64,000 nucleotides of DNA from Symmetrospora coprosmae (taxonomy: Eukaryota > Basidiomycota > Cystobasidiomycetes > Symmetrosporaceae), in NCBI GenBank assembly GCA_008802785.1, contig VUYT01000031.1:62001-126000 (forward strand), read 5' to 3'. The notes under the pieces were generated by a model. That model was not told the DNA's origin. It ran no database searches and saw nothing but the letters and a program-made list of their open reading frames with translations. Below are positions 45,577 through 56,075 of this stretch, in pieces. The number at the start of each line of letters is the position of its first letter. The stretch's first letter is position 1. The position numbers and the translations under genes were made by a program.

Positions 45577-46270
45577 ATGGCATCCTCAATACTGCCGCTA
45601 GGTGCGTCATCATCTCAGTCGCGTGGTCACATATCAGTCTATGCGCCCGCTTCGACTGACCCGCTTTAACACATCCTTTGCTGCCCGCCCATCGGTCTAC
45701 AGAGCTGCTCGACAAGTGCATCGGCTCGCAGATCTGGGTCATCATGAAGGGAGGTACGCTACATTTGACCGCTGGAAGGCTGACCGATATTCAAGCTCGG
45801 ATCACTGACCTCGCTCCCGCCTCCACGCGCTCCATCTCCCCGCTCAGAACGCGAGTTCGTCGGAAAGCTGCTGGGCTTTGACGACTACGTCAGTGCGTAG
45901 AGCCTGCATCCAGTCTGAGGACGCTACGCTTCAGTCTGCATCAAGCTGAGCGCTTCGGGAACACACCTGCTCGCAGACATGGTGCTTGAAAACGTTGTGG
46001 AGTAGTACGTTCAGCGCTTGCCAGTACGTCGGTAACGACCTTCATCGACCTGGCTGACATCCACCACAACCGCACGGAACCGCAGCGAAAACACGCCAGC
46101 GGGCTACAAGAAGTCAGACATTGGCCAGACATTGCTCAACGGCAACAACATCACAATGGTAGGCTCCTCCCGCTCATCTTGAGCAGAGGCATCAACGACT
46201 GACTTTCAAGCATGCTCAGCTTGTACCGGGAGGCGAAGGACCAGAAACGGCAGAAGTCAAGGCCGCATAG
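45577..46270 (+). CDS. LSM5: U6 snRNA-associated Sm-like protein LSm5
   Basis: LSm5 is a ring subunit of the LSm2-8 (U6 snRNP) and LSm1-7 (mRNA decay) complexes. The coding sequence is chopped into small exons. They read MASSILPL (45577), ELLDKCIGSQIWVIMKG, then EREFVGKLLGFDDY. VNMVLENVVEY follows, then a segment ending GYKKSDIGQTLLNGNNITM. The last exon begins LVPGGEGPE and ends KAA with TAG at 46268-46270. The Sm1 (LLGFDDYVNMVLE) and Sm2 (LLNGNNITMLVPGGEGPE) motifs are almost identical to human LSM5. Five introns of about 50-85 nt lie in only 694 bp, so no single exon is long enough to be noticed as a gene alone. Confidence 0.9.
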
Positions 46271-46627
46271 ACATGATTCACCCCTCGTCGTACATAGTAC
46301 CCCACCTCGGTCGAGATACCTGCAGACATGCGTGCTTTCTAGCTAGCGACCGGACGCGACACGGACGAGCATTAGTATTACTGACGCCGCTGACCGCCCC
46401 GCGAATTCGTCGGTGTCAGGGCGATAGGGCACTGACAGCGGGTCCGGTACGGAGGCGGATGCGTCTTTCACGCAATTCAGGCAGGCCACCGGCATAGCCG
46501 AGTGTGCGAATTGCGTTCGGCCTTTGTGCTCGAAGCGGCAGCTTGTGGACAAAAGAACGGAATCAAGCTGCATGCAACCCGCCACGCTCCCCGTTATCCA
46601 GACTCCAACAACTTCAGGCAAGACGAG
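46271..46627. other. Intergenic region between LSM5 and the first GNAT paralog
   Basis: A 357-bp interval between two + strand genes. No gene, repeat or RNA structure is supported. Confidence 0.5.
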
Positions 46628-47638
46628 ATGACAATAATCAATCAGGAGCGCACACCCACCGGTATGTGACACCCGCGAGCAGTCGTCGCGCACCTCTGGC
46701 TGACCTCCAACGTGTCACCGTCGACAGACAACGATGTAGCCAAGATGGCCCGCTTCCTAGGCGATGTCTTCAAGGACGGTGTGCACTGGCGGCGACACCT
46801 GCGAGGCGATAATGTCAGGCACCTGCTGAAATCTGTCATCCGCAGATCCCCTTGCCCTCCGCATGTTTGGGTCGCCGTACGCCGAAAACCCGGAGATCCG
46901 CCATGCCGTCTACGAGAGCGACTTGCGCAAGGCTCTTGCAGTCGGTAGGATTCATATCATCCGATCCGATGACGCGGACAAAGAGCTCCTTGCCATCTCC
47001 GTATCCTTCAGCCCCGGGCATGACGACACCGACGTCCCTACGCTCGCGGACGCCCAGGCACTCGTAGATGCTCTTTCGGCTGAGCAGAAAGCCTTCAGGC
47101 AGGAGGTAAGCCCTGCCTGCTACTTACAGTGTCGCGTCAACCGCTGACATGCTGTGAGAGTGTTGCAGTTCATGGGCAAGCAGACCGCAGATAACGAGAG
47201 TACCTACCCACCCGGCTTTGAGCGGGCCAACCTGTACATCCAGCTTATGGGGGTTCGCAGCGACGCACGGAGGAAGGGTCTCGGTAGAGCTATGATCAAG
47301 CATATCATGGAGGAGGTGAGATCCTGGGCACCTCCCCCGTCGTCGTCTTGATGCCCTAATCCGCATACGTATGCCCCCTTCCCGTCCCTTTTCCTCACCG
47401 CTCCAGGCTCAATCCGAGGGCGTGCAGCTCATGCTCGACACATCTGTCCATGAGAACGTGAGACGCTCTGCACTAGTAGCGATCTGCTACTGTTTGATTC
47501 GGGCGGAGCTGACACTGCCTGGCTGTCCAGGTCCACTTCTACGAAAATTGCGGACTCCGTCTCTATAGTCACTTCGAGATATCCCACTACCGATACGGTC
47601 CTCTGCCTAAGATGTACACTTTTGCTACCGGTATCTGA
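46628..47638 (+). CDS. GNAT-family N-acetyltransferase, tandem copy 1
   Basis: A GCN5-related acetyltransferase with five or six small exons. Exon 1 (46628) encodes MTIINQERTPT followed by a GTATGT donor. Exon 2 carries the segment NDVAKMARFLGDVFKDG. Exon 3 starts DPLALRMFGSPYAENPEIR and runs through KALAVGRIHIIRSDDADKEL to SAEQKAFRQE. Exon 4 has GVRSDARRKGLGRAMIKHIM, in which RRKGLG is the acetyl-CoA pyrophosphate loop. A short exon reads AQSEGVQLMLDTSVHENV. The last gives VHFYENCGLRLYSHFEISHY and ends MYTFATGI with TGA at 47636-47638. It is a clear paralog of the gene at 48035 with the same exon layout. The substrate is unknown. Confidence 0.82.
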
Positions 47639-48034
47639 GATGTTCCACGCAATCACTGCTGCAGGCATCCCGATCCCTGGACGAACGTATGCCGACCTAT
47701 TACGTCGCTTCCCACATCGACTGACAGACACGAGTCAGCACCACACTGCTCACTTCGACTGTTGTACCTCGACCCTTCTGACGTTGCACTCGTCGTGTCT
47801 GTCGGCACTCGTCGTGTCTGTCGGGTCCGCCTAACAATCCGACGGGGTGACATGCCACGCATCTCCGCTTCCGCTCCGCCTTTGTCTCGCCGCCCTTTGA
47901 GGAATACAAAAGGACCAACTGCGCTCAACTCCAGGCTTGCTTCCTCTTTCATACGACTCCTTGACTCCGGATCAGCATCACAGCCATCGAGACGAACTTC
48001 GCTACTTATTTAAGGAACGTCCAGCTCAACAAGA
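47639..48034. other. Spacer between tandem GNAT paralogs
   Basis: A 396-bp spacer that includes a TGTCGGCACTCGTCGTGTCTGTCGG-type short tandem duplication near 47793-47826 (unit about 18 nt). It holds the promoter of copy 2; no gene is supported. Confidence 0.5.
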
Positions 48035-49074
48035 ATGGTCACAGTGAACAGGGAGCGGGAGCTGGCCGGTATGTCTCTTGGTTCCAGTCAAAGATTCTCC
48101 ATATCTACTGCGTCGGTAGCTGATGAATTGTTCGGTCGCAGATGTGCAGATTGCCGAGATGGTGGACTTCCTTTGCAAAGAGTTCCTCGACGGTCAGTGT
48201 AGAGTGCCTGCAAATGCGATACGAGCCATCAGCGAGGGTGTGTCTCACTCTCCTACTGACTCCGTACAGATCCCATCACCGTCCGATGGTTCGGCTCGAC
48301 CTACGCGGAGAATTCGGAAGTCCGCAAGGCGGCCTATGAAGACGACATTCGCAAAAGTCTAGTCGTCGGCAGGGTCCACACGGTGCGTGCCGATAGCCCC
48401 GATAAGGAGCTTCTGGCTCTCTCCGTCTCGTTCAGTCCTGGTCGCGAGGCCAGCGAGGTCCCCACCATGCGTCGTCTCCAAGACCTCACCGACGCATTGC
48501 CCGCTGAGCAGGAGGCTTTCAGGCAGGAGGTCACTCTATGCCTGCCTGTGCACAGGGCGAGTCAGACAGCCATGACTAACGACACCATATGTGATTCCAG
48601 TTCGACCGAAAGCAGAAGATCGACAACGATGCCGTCTACCCTGCGGGATTCAAGAAGCGGGAAATGTACGTATGGCACCTTGGCGTGCGAGGCGATTCCC
48701 GCAGGAAGGGCTATGGCAAAGCCTTGCTTGAGCAGATCGTCAAGGAGGTGAGCAGCATACCTCATGTTCATGGGAAAGGTGAAAAGAGTGCTGTGAAACA
48801 AACCGCGTCTGACGTTGATGATGTCATCCCAGGCTGAGGCTGAGGGTGCGAAGACCGTCCTCGACACTTCTGCTGCCCAGAATGTGGGTTCCCCGCTGCA
48901 TTGTCGGATATTCGAGCAGTCGCTGAGCTCTCTGCACCCTTGTCTGGCGGATGTTGCTCCCTGCAGGTCGCCTTTTACGAGGCTTGTGGTTTCAAGCTCT
49001 TCAGCAGCTTCGACATCTCGCATTATCGCTTCGGTCCCCTGCCTAGGATGTATACATTCGCGACGGGTGTCTAA
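48035..49074 (+). CDS. GNAT-family N-acetyltransferase, tandem copy 2
   Basis: Paralog of the preceding gene, with every exon matched. Exon 1 gives MVTVNRERELA and a GTATGT donor. Exon 2 gives DVQIAEMVDFLCKEFLDG. Exon 3 is DPITVRWFGSTYAENSEVRK, then KSLVVGRVHTVRADSPDKEL and PAEQEAFRQE. Exon 4 has FDRKQKIDNDAVYPAGFKKR and GVRGDSRRKGYGKALLEQIV with the acetyl-CoA loop RRKGYG. A short exon is AEAEGAKTVLDTSAAQN. The last is VAFYEACGFKLFSSFDISHY, ending RMYTFATGV with TAA at 49072-49074. Protein identity to copy 1 is moderate, so the duplication is not recent. A long antisense frame overlaps it but lacks an ATG and any family signal. Confidence 0.82.
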
Positions 49075-50126
49075 TTGCGGTCCGTCTCGCCGGCTGTCTC
49101 GTTTCCCACGATTTCTTGCCTCTTGTACCGTTAGGCGAGTGCCGAGGCATAGACTCCTGTATGTTCGATCGGCTGAGGCAAGCATTCGTGCAGTAGACGC
49201 AATGCGCGGCATACGCCATGACAATCGGGGCGACTCAGACGTGCACTGTTCTTTACCATTGCGTGCCGGCAAAATGTGTCGACAACAGGCATACTTTGTC
49301 AGATCAGAATGTCTAGAAGCCAAAGGATGGCAAGAAGGGAGCGATACTAAGATGATGAGAATTGGTGCGCGGGACGGTGGGATCTGCGCTAGGGGCGAGA
49401 GGAATGGAAGCTGCTGAGCGGGTGTTGTGTTAAGGGAGAACGAGTTGTTTGATGTTATTGGCGACGACAGGGTAGCACCGTACCAATACCGCGAGAGCAA
49501 TAAAAGCCAGGAGACCGATACATCCTTCATGGACCGAACGATACAGGGTTGATTGGGAGACGATCCGGGTCGGAGACTGACGCACGTCGTGGCTCCCAGC
49601 AAGCCAAGAAGCCAGCCAGGGCCACAAAGAGACCGCTACGAGTTTTGGGGGTCGAAGTAGGTGAAGGATGGGAATCGGTGTGAGATACCAAGTAGGCTGT
49701 CGGAACTGTTGATAGCAGGGGAGACAAAATTGCAGTACATTTGCGTGTGGCTTTCCCAGTATCTCGGCGCCGGAGCGCCGGGGCCTGCGAAATGTATGCC
49801 AGGTCGTTCAAGTGAGTTCATAACCTATGGTGATAGAGCATCCGGAAGATTTAGCATCTTGTATTTTGCCCGGCAGCACGAAGACGGCATGGCTCACCCG
49901 GTCGAGGACAGCCATAACATACGAGCCATGCGGTGACTACCCAGTGAAGGGCCTCCAACAACAATATTCGATAATCGAGAAGCCAGCCGCCGTTCCTTAT
50001 CTTTATCTTGCGTCAGGCGGAGTCGGTACGGTTCAAGCCGTAGCAGAATGGGGTAGAAATTGAGAGGCGTATTCGGAGAGGACGTGGAACGCGGACCCGG
50101 GCGTGCTGAGAGCCCGAGACTGTGCT
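49075..50126. other. Long convergent interval between GNAT copy 2 and the PUF gene
   Basis: At 1,052 bp this is unusually long for two 3' ends in this compact region. Apart from the candidate small gene at 49430-49821 I see no coding exon, tRNA or repeat. Confidence 0.5.
49430..49821 (-). CDS. Candidate two-exon small membrane protein
   Basis: A proposed gene in an otherwise empty convergent gap. The ATG at 49821 opens MNSLERPGIHFAGPGAPAPR and YWESHTQMYCNFVSPAINS. A 53-nt intron (49636-49688, GTATCT donor, CGTAG acceptor) joins in phase to VSLWPWLASWLAGSHDVRQS. The frame then runs to a hydrophobic C-terminal helix, CIGLLAFIALAVLVRCYPVV, and ends KQLVLP at a TAA at 49430. The total is 112 codons. 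Support is only the in-phase intron of local type, the ATG and the terminal membrane helix; the branch point is weak and no family is recognised. It could be chance in 3' flanking DNA. Confidence 0.25.
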
Positions 50127-53100
50127 CTAACCGAGGTAGGCATAGTTGGGGGCCTGCTGATTGTACTCGATGCCGCCTGGGGGCCCGGGTGTAGGGGATG
50201 GGCCGAACGATGGGCTGAAGGGATGCGACATGGCAGGGCTGGCCATGTGAGGCGGCATGTGCTGCGGCGGGTAGCCCTGGTGGCCGTACGGTCCACCAGG
50301 TCCGGGTGTACCCCGACCCATGTAAGCCTCGGGTGGTCCACCTGGTCCACCGCCGTAAGGTCCGCCATGGTGCTGGGGCGGTCCGCCGTGGTGAGGGTGA
50401 TGAGGAGCTCCTGGGTGCCCGTGAGGCCCGCCGTGGTGCTGAGGAGGCCCATAGTGGTGGTGAGGCATGCCGTAGTAGCCCATGCCAGGACCCATGCCCA
50501 TGCCGCCGTACATGCCAGGGTGGCCATAGCCGCCTCGACCGTAACCATCGTGGAAGCCTTCGCGCTGGATCTTGGACTGGATCCTCTTGCCGTACGGCGT
50601 GTTGCGAATCATGGCTGCGAGGATAGAAGGGCGGAGCATAAGCACGGTACAACTAGCCGGTCAGCCGTTTTGAACTCACGGAGAACAGGTCGGATGATGG
50701 CCACCAGCTCCGCGCGCTGTCCCGGCTCGGCATAGTCCAGAGCAGTCTGGACGACGTAGTTGGCGAACGAGTCCCGCAGCATCCTCTCGAGCCGAGACCG
50801 GTCAATGAGCTCCGATATGAGCGCCTTCCTGCCCTCGAGATCCGCGACACGGATGCACTTCTCGACGACATTGGACGAGAACTTCTGTGCCGAGAGGGCG
50901 CAGACGTTGTTGCGGAACTGGTTGACAATGGCGCTGATGAATCGCGAGTCGTTCAGGTCCAGCACGTACTGGACGACATAGTTGCCGAATGGGTCGAGGA
51001 CGAGGGTGAGCGAGTTGTACGTGATCTCCGTGACGAGCTGGATGCGCTGCGATTCAGACGCGTGGTCGATGCATCGCTGCAGGACGCAGCACCCGTGTCG
51101 GTGCGTGGCAACCTCGATGCAGTTGGCCGCGACGGCATTGTAGATGAACTGGTTGTCCTCCGGGGGAAGCGTGTTGAGGCACTTTTGCACAACATGGTTG
51201 CCGTTCAGGTCCTTGATGAGCGTCACGACGTTCAGGTTGAGCGCCATGATGAGCGACTGGACCTGGCGCTGCGTCGACAGATAGTCGATCATCTTCTGGA
51301 CTGCCCGGGTTCCGTGCATGTTGAGCGAGATGCTGACGAGCTCGCCCGAGATGGACTCGAGAAGAGCATCGCGCTGCTCGTCGGTCGAGTGCTCGAGCAG
51401 CTTCTGACTCAGGTAGTTGCCGAAAGAGTCTGCACGGGAGTTCAATTACTCAGCTTCTGGAGCAGGGGTTCCCAGAAAAGACCAAGGCTCACCCGTCATG
51501 AGCTCGCCAAAGGTGGGGTAGATCTCGTTGAAGATCATGTCCCTGTGCTCGGCATTGCCCTCCTCGAGCTTCTTCTGCAGGAACCTGCACCCATGCTGGT
51601 CCTTGCACAAACTGGCCATGTCGCCCTGGAGGTCCTCGAGACGCAGTCCCGCAAAGCGATTGGGCTCTTCGCGGCGCTGGCCCTGTGCGCCGGGGGCACC
51701 TGCAGCCGCGCCGTTGCGGCCCTTGTACGCGCCATAGTTGCCATCCGCGCCATAGTAGCCGCCGTTGCCTGCACCGCCGTTCCCGTTACCTCCCGGTCCA
51801 CCGGATGGGTACGGCGAGAAGGTCCCATTGAGCGCAGCGAGCTCGCCGGCGTACATGGCAGCAGGGGAAGGGGTTCCGTCGCTAAACTTGGCGCTCGCGC
51901 GCTCGATGCGCTCCCGCTCGCGCTGCAGCTGGGCCTTGCGCTTCTGCTCCTCCGGCGAGGGAGGTGGGACGAGGCTGGCGACGGCGGCCGCGGCCGCTCC
52001 ATTGACGCCTGCAGACGCCTTGACGGGCGAGGCGCTACCGTCTGCAGAGCCTGCACCGGTGACACCGGTCGTGGCCGGGTTGGGCGACGAGCCGCCGGAC
52101 GCGGCGCCTGATGCTCCAGCAGCGGACGCGGAGCTGGGCCCGTTGGCTGATGCAGCAGTGCCGGAGGGGGTAGTAGCACTTCGCGCAGCGGGAAGACCAC
52201 GGCCAGAGCGGGGCGAGGCAGAACCGGCCGGAGTGCCGTTGGTGCCCTGCGCTGATGCAGCGGCTCCTCCCTTTGCTGCCTCTGTTGCGCCGGTGCGGGC
52301 ATTGCCGCCTGCTGCTGCAGCCCCAGCGGCGTTCTCGCCGGTGGTCGTCGCAGAGGTCGCGACGGCCTGCGTGCCTGCCGCATTGTTGGGGAACTGTGGC
52401 CACTCGCTCGTCTGTCGCGCGCCTGGTCCGCCTTCGCCACGCATGAAGGCGCCCTTCGGCGGCGTCTGGCTGAGTGAGGCAAGGTCGAGGGCGGCAGACC
52501 CAGCCGACAGGATGCCGGGGTACGAGTCGCGCCGGATGAGGACGGGGAACTTGTCGTCATCTGCGTTCATCTGGAGGTAGCGGCCACCGTAGGTAGAGTC
52601 TGCTCCACGCAAAAATAGAGGTGGGCGGAATCAGCTCTGGTTCACGAACGTCCTCACCCTGCTTCGACCATCTGAGAACCCACTGTGCAGCTCGGCGTCG
52701 AGCTCATCGTCAAAGACGAAGTTGCCCATCTGTGTTCCGTCAACGCCAGCGTTTGAGCCAGCAGACGATCCATTGCGAGCCAGAGCGGCTGCCTGGACGG
52801 CTGCGGCTGCCTCCCGGGAGATGGGCTGGGTAGCGCTGAGTCCGGACAAGGCAGGGTTGCCGGACTGGTTAGGCAGCGATGCTTTGCTGAGTCGAGAGTT
52901 GGGCGGCGGGCCGTTCCTTCGTCTGTGAGTGTGAGGGCAGCCAACGAGAATGTGGAGATGAGCGTCTGGGCGAGCGGCTGCAATTATATCCGAGCAGCAG
53001 ACAGGGTGAGAGCAACGCACCCTCCAATGATGCCACCAGCGCCCTGACCGCCATTCTGCGCGCCATTCTTTGCTGCCTGAGCATTGAGCCTCAGCCGCTC

Positions 53101-53509
53101 GAGGGTAGCAGAGAGCGAGTCCTCGCCTCGCGGCTGGGTCGTGACGGGCGGGAGGCCACTGGCAGCTGCTGGCCCAGCGATAGCAGGGATGCTGCCGCTG
53201 GTGTTGACGTCCGAGGAGGATGCGCCATTGGCTGTTGCTGCCTTTGAGGCGTCTCCGCTGTGGCGGCGAGTGCCAGGCATGGACTTGGCGCCACCGAGTC
53301 CTACGCCTCCGTTGACATTCGACGTGGACTTCGTGTCCTCAGCTGCGAGCGGTGCTAGCACTATCAGCCTGCCTGCACGTGTGTGCCGTGCGCGAGGATG
53401 CCGGCTATCCCCATTCCACTTGCGACTCACGTCGAGCAGTCGCAGGAGCTCCACCGACTTTGCCGGCGTCGGCTGCGGACGCTGGAGCGCTGTTGTCGAG
53501 GGCTGCCAT
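50127..53509 (-). CDS. Pumilio-family (Puf4-like) RNA-binding protein
   Basis: PUF proteins bind UGUA-type elements in 3'UTRs and repress or destabilise mRNA. The start at 53509 gives MAALDNSAPASAADAGKVGG. About 600 residues of Ala/Ser/Gly-rich disorder follow over several exons. One of these holds NRFAGLRLEDLQGDMASL and then CKDQHGCRFLQKKLEEG, which opens PUF repeat 1 and closely matches yeast Puf4. Further repeats carry DSFGNYLSQKLLEHS, SLNMHGTRAVQKMID, DLNGNHVVQKCLN, THRHGCCVLQRCID, DPFGNYVVQYVLD, SAQKFSSNVVEKCI and DSFANYVVQTALDY, eight in all. The repeat set is followed by AMIRNTPYGKRIQSKI, also a Puf4 feature. A Gly/His/Pro/Met-rich tail of about 150 residues ends NYAYLG at 50127. The start is supported by a divergent promoter beyond it. 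Confidence 0.9.
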
Positions 53510-53774
53510 GGTGCTGCTGTAGTGGCAGAGAAAGCAGGAAGGGCAGTGTCGTGGGAATTGCGTTGACGTTGTCGGCCAACGGGGTGGGAGGGAGGGTCGT
53601 GTCGCAGTTTGCGGTCGCGGTCGCAGTCGCGGGTGAGATGGGTCGGAGGAGGACAGGAGCAAGCATCAGCGGGGTGACCGCGGAAACAAGCGAGCAAGCA
53701 TGCCCATATCGAGCGCTGCGGCGGCCGCGCTGCTCCTCGCTGCTGTATCCCGCTGTCCCCTGCTGTCCCGGTCA

Positions 53775-53797
53775 TCTCGCTCGCTCGCTCGCTCGCT
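53775..53797. repeat. (CTCG)n tetranucleotide microsatellite
   Basis: About five and a half uninterrupted CTCG/CGCT units stand in the shared promoter of the PUF and Rrn11-like genes. Confidence 0.9.
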
Positions 53798-54082
53798 GCC
53801 CAAAATTTCGGCTCGGCGTGCAAACGAGCAAGTGACTACGGGGCAGCATGGCGGACACATGAAAGCACTTACCTGTAGGATGGATGGATACTACTGCGGC
53901 GTGCGTGTGCTTGAAGTGTGAAGTGTGAAGTGAGCTTGGTCGTGTCTGTTTTTACAACTGTCGTACACGCTTGAGCAGGGAAAGAGGGAGCCAGACCGGT
54001 ACCGACCTCAGGGCCCGCCCGGGGACGGACGGTGCTGGTCTGTCTGCCCTGACAATAGAGCAGTCTACACAGAGCAGCAACA

Positions 54083-54083
54083 G

Positions 54084-54118
<35 letters not shown>
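54083..54118. repeat. (GCAG)n tetranucleotide microsatellite
   Basis: About nine tandem GCAG units, uninterrupted, end just before 54119. Read as protein it yields meaningless repeats such as RQAGRQAGRQ, so it is non-coding. Confidence 0.92.
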
Positions 54119-54344
54119 TCCATTGTAAATCCACAGGCAGATCGCTGCAGCACGCTATGCCCGTACACCGACACTGCTCTAGCTCGGTACTGCCGCTGGA
54201 CGCGCCGAGCCGACCTCATCATATCCTGCGGATCCTCCGATCACCTCTGGCTGGGTCTGCACACTGCACTCCTCATCCCCTCCCTCCCCTTCCTGCTCGA
54301 AACCTTCACCTGCCTCGACCACAGCGGGCAGCGAACCCCCCACC

Positions 54345-56075
54345 ATGGCCAGCTCGACGACAGCACCGCACCTATACCAGCCCATCTACACACCCTCCAC
54401 ATCCAGCTACAACCCCAGCATCAACCCGGTGCACTCGACCCATGCAGCCCACTTCCGACGCCTGTACGACATCTACCGTCTGCTGCTGCAGCGAGGTGAC
54501 ATCGAGCGTGCCAAACGTGCATACGCCCTCGTCGTGCGGTGCAGGGAGTTTGATTGGGCTATGAATTGGAGGGATGGCATTGCCATGGTGGCCCTGCCTA
54601 GGTCGCCAGAGGAAGAGGACGACGGCAATGAAGAAGCAGGAGGACCAGCGGGGAGGAGCCGTAGGGAGGAAGAGTTGAAGGCCAGATACCTGCGCGAGAC
54701 ACTGGCTGTCCACAGCAGAGGCGTCACCTCTTTCCGTCACGTTCGGGAGGTGCGTTTTGAGGGCGTGTGCTCGAGGCAGAAAAGTTGCAGGACCGACACT
54801 GATTTTCTGGGCTCCCCTCCCCACAGCCCGTCATTATACTCCGCGAGCTCATTCTCCATCTCATCGCCATGCACAACTACAACGAAGCCTTGCAGGAGAT
54901 TGAGCTGTGCGTTATCGTCCTGGCTCCGCACAGGCGACTGCGTCTTCCGCAAATTTCGACCTCTCCGACCCAAGGCTGACGTCTTGCGTCCTTTCCCCCT
55001 CAGCTGCGCCAACATGCCTCCATTCCGAGAAGACCCTTCCCTCTACTACTACGGCGGCCTTGTGTGCGTCTACCTTGCGCAGGAGGAGATGGACAGGATG
55101 CGCAGTCAAGGCGGCGGCGCAGGGAGGAGTCAGACCCAGGGCAGTCAGCCAGGTCTTTCAGTCTCTCAGAGTCAAGGGACGAGACGTGGCGCGTCTTCCG
55201 GATCGTCGTCGTCTTCTTCTGCATCCTCGAGCTCATCATCAAGTTCATCGTCGAGCGACGCGGAAGATCAGGCAGCTGAGGGAGTACGGCCAGACGGCAA
55301 GGGCAAAGGCAAGCAACGAGGTCCACGCCAGCAGCCTGCACGAATGTTCAACAAGCCGGTCAGTACGGAGACCATGCACGTTCTCGAGAGGGAATCTGTG
55401 CATTGGACGATGGAGGCTCGGCGATGGTTCGAAAAGGCGCTCGAGGCCGCTGAGGAGGGTCAGCGGGCCTCTGCATCTGCTGCCGAAGCTGGGCTGCCGC
55501 AGTGGCGCACCGGCGTGGCGCGCGAGGTCGACGAAGCGCAGCGATGGCTGGACCTGGTGCGTGCTTGCCCGTCCCAGCGATACCCGTGGCTGAACATCCC
55601 TAGACTGGCCGACAAAGAAGGCCGATGCGCTGCCTCTCCCCTCTCTCCGCTACCTCCTGGATTGCCGCCCTATGCTGACGACGACGATGATGATGACGAT
55701 ATGAGAAGATGGACGGCAAGATCCAGAACCTCGGCATGCCGGCTTCCACGCTCGCGTCAAGTCAGACGAGTGCCAGTCAAGTCCGCCGTTCCGCCTCACG
55801 TTCTCGAGCTTCTTCCCGCCATGTGTCTGTTCCTCCCTCTGTTGCTATACCAGATCGATCACCCTCGCCAATGGACGAAGAGGACGAGTATGTCCCTGAT
55901 CCCAGCACCAATCGACAAGGTGCCCAAACGACCATGCGTGATGCTCTCTCTTCTGTGCGATGCGCTAGGCGGCCAGTCGAAGACGACGAACAAGAGGTGC
56001 CGCGAAGGCAGGAATAGGCCGTTCCTCGCCGCCGTGGTAGGTATTTGCGCTATGCTTCCACTTGCAGCTCTGTAA
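54345..56075 (+). CDS. Rrn11-like RNA polymerase I core-factor subunit
   Basis: Rrn11 (relative of TAF1A) helps recruit Pol I to the rDNA promoter. The start at 54345 gives MASSTTAPHLYQPIYTPSTS. The TPR-like Rrn11 block is FRRLYDIYRLLLQRGDIERA then KRAYALVVRCREFDW. After an acidic loop and two introns (about 54748-54826 and 54900-55010) it continues PVIILRELILHLIAMHNYNE, ALQEIEL and REDPSLYYYGGLVCVYLAQ. A long Ser run (about 55195-55260) follows, then WTMEARRWFEKALEAAEEG and EVDEAQRWLDLVRACPSQRY PWLN-type sequence. The frame is open to 56075. However, after the Asp run near 55690 the reading shifts in character, and another frame (to 56017) has more natural Ser/Asp/Glu-rich sequence. The 3' end is therefore uncertain. 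Confidence 0.6.
   Translation: MASSTTAPHLYQPIYTPSTSSYNPSINPVHSTHAAHFRRLYDIYRLLLQRGDIERAKRAYALVVRCREFDWAMNWRDGIAMVALPRSPEEEDDGNEEAGGPAGRSRREEELKARYLRETLAVHSRGVTSFRHVREVRFEGVCSRQKSCRTDTDFLGSPPHSPSLYSASSFSISSPCTTTTKPCRRLSCALSSWLRTGDCVFRKFRPLRPKADVLRPFPLSCANMPPFREDPSLYYYGGLVCVYLAQEEMDRMRSQGGGAGRSQTQGSQPGLSVSQSQGTRRGASSGSSSSSSASSSSSSSSSSSDAEDQAAEGVRPDGKGKGKQRGPRQQPARMFNKPVSTETMHVLERESVHWTMEARRWFEKALEAAEEGQRASASAAEAGLPQWRTGVAREVDEAQRWLDLVRACPSQRYPWLNIPRLADKEGRCAASPLSPLPPGLPPYADDDDDDDDMRRWTARSRTSACRLPRSRQVRRVPVKSAVPPHVLELLPAMCLFLPLLLYQIDHPRQWTKRTSMSLIPAPIDKVPKRPCVMLSLLCDALGGQSKTTNKRCREGRNRPFLAAVVGICAMLPLAAL

Larger units (their letters stand above)
53510..54344. promoter_or_regulatory. Divergent promoter region, PUF gene / Rrn11-like gene, with two microsatellites
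   Basis: An 835-bp interval between divergent start codons. It holds a (CTCG)n run and a (GCAG)n run, listed separately. C-rich tracts precede the + strand gene. No gene is supported. Confidence 0.55.

Noticed and set aside
48562-49602. 346-codon antisense frame across GNAT copy 2
   Set aside because: It begins at TTG, covers verified exons and introns of the + strand gene, and has no recognisable motif.
51062-52111. Long + strand frame opposite the PUF gene
   Set aside because: The minus strand encodes clear PUF repeats here; the frame is a shadow caused by high GC and biased codon use.
54083-54118. Repeat-protein coding region at the GCAG array
   Set aside because: Tetranucleotide units shift frame each copy and it lies in a promoter gap; it is a microsatellite.
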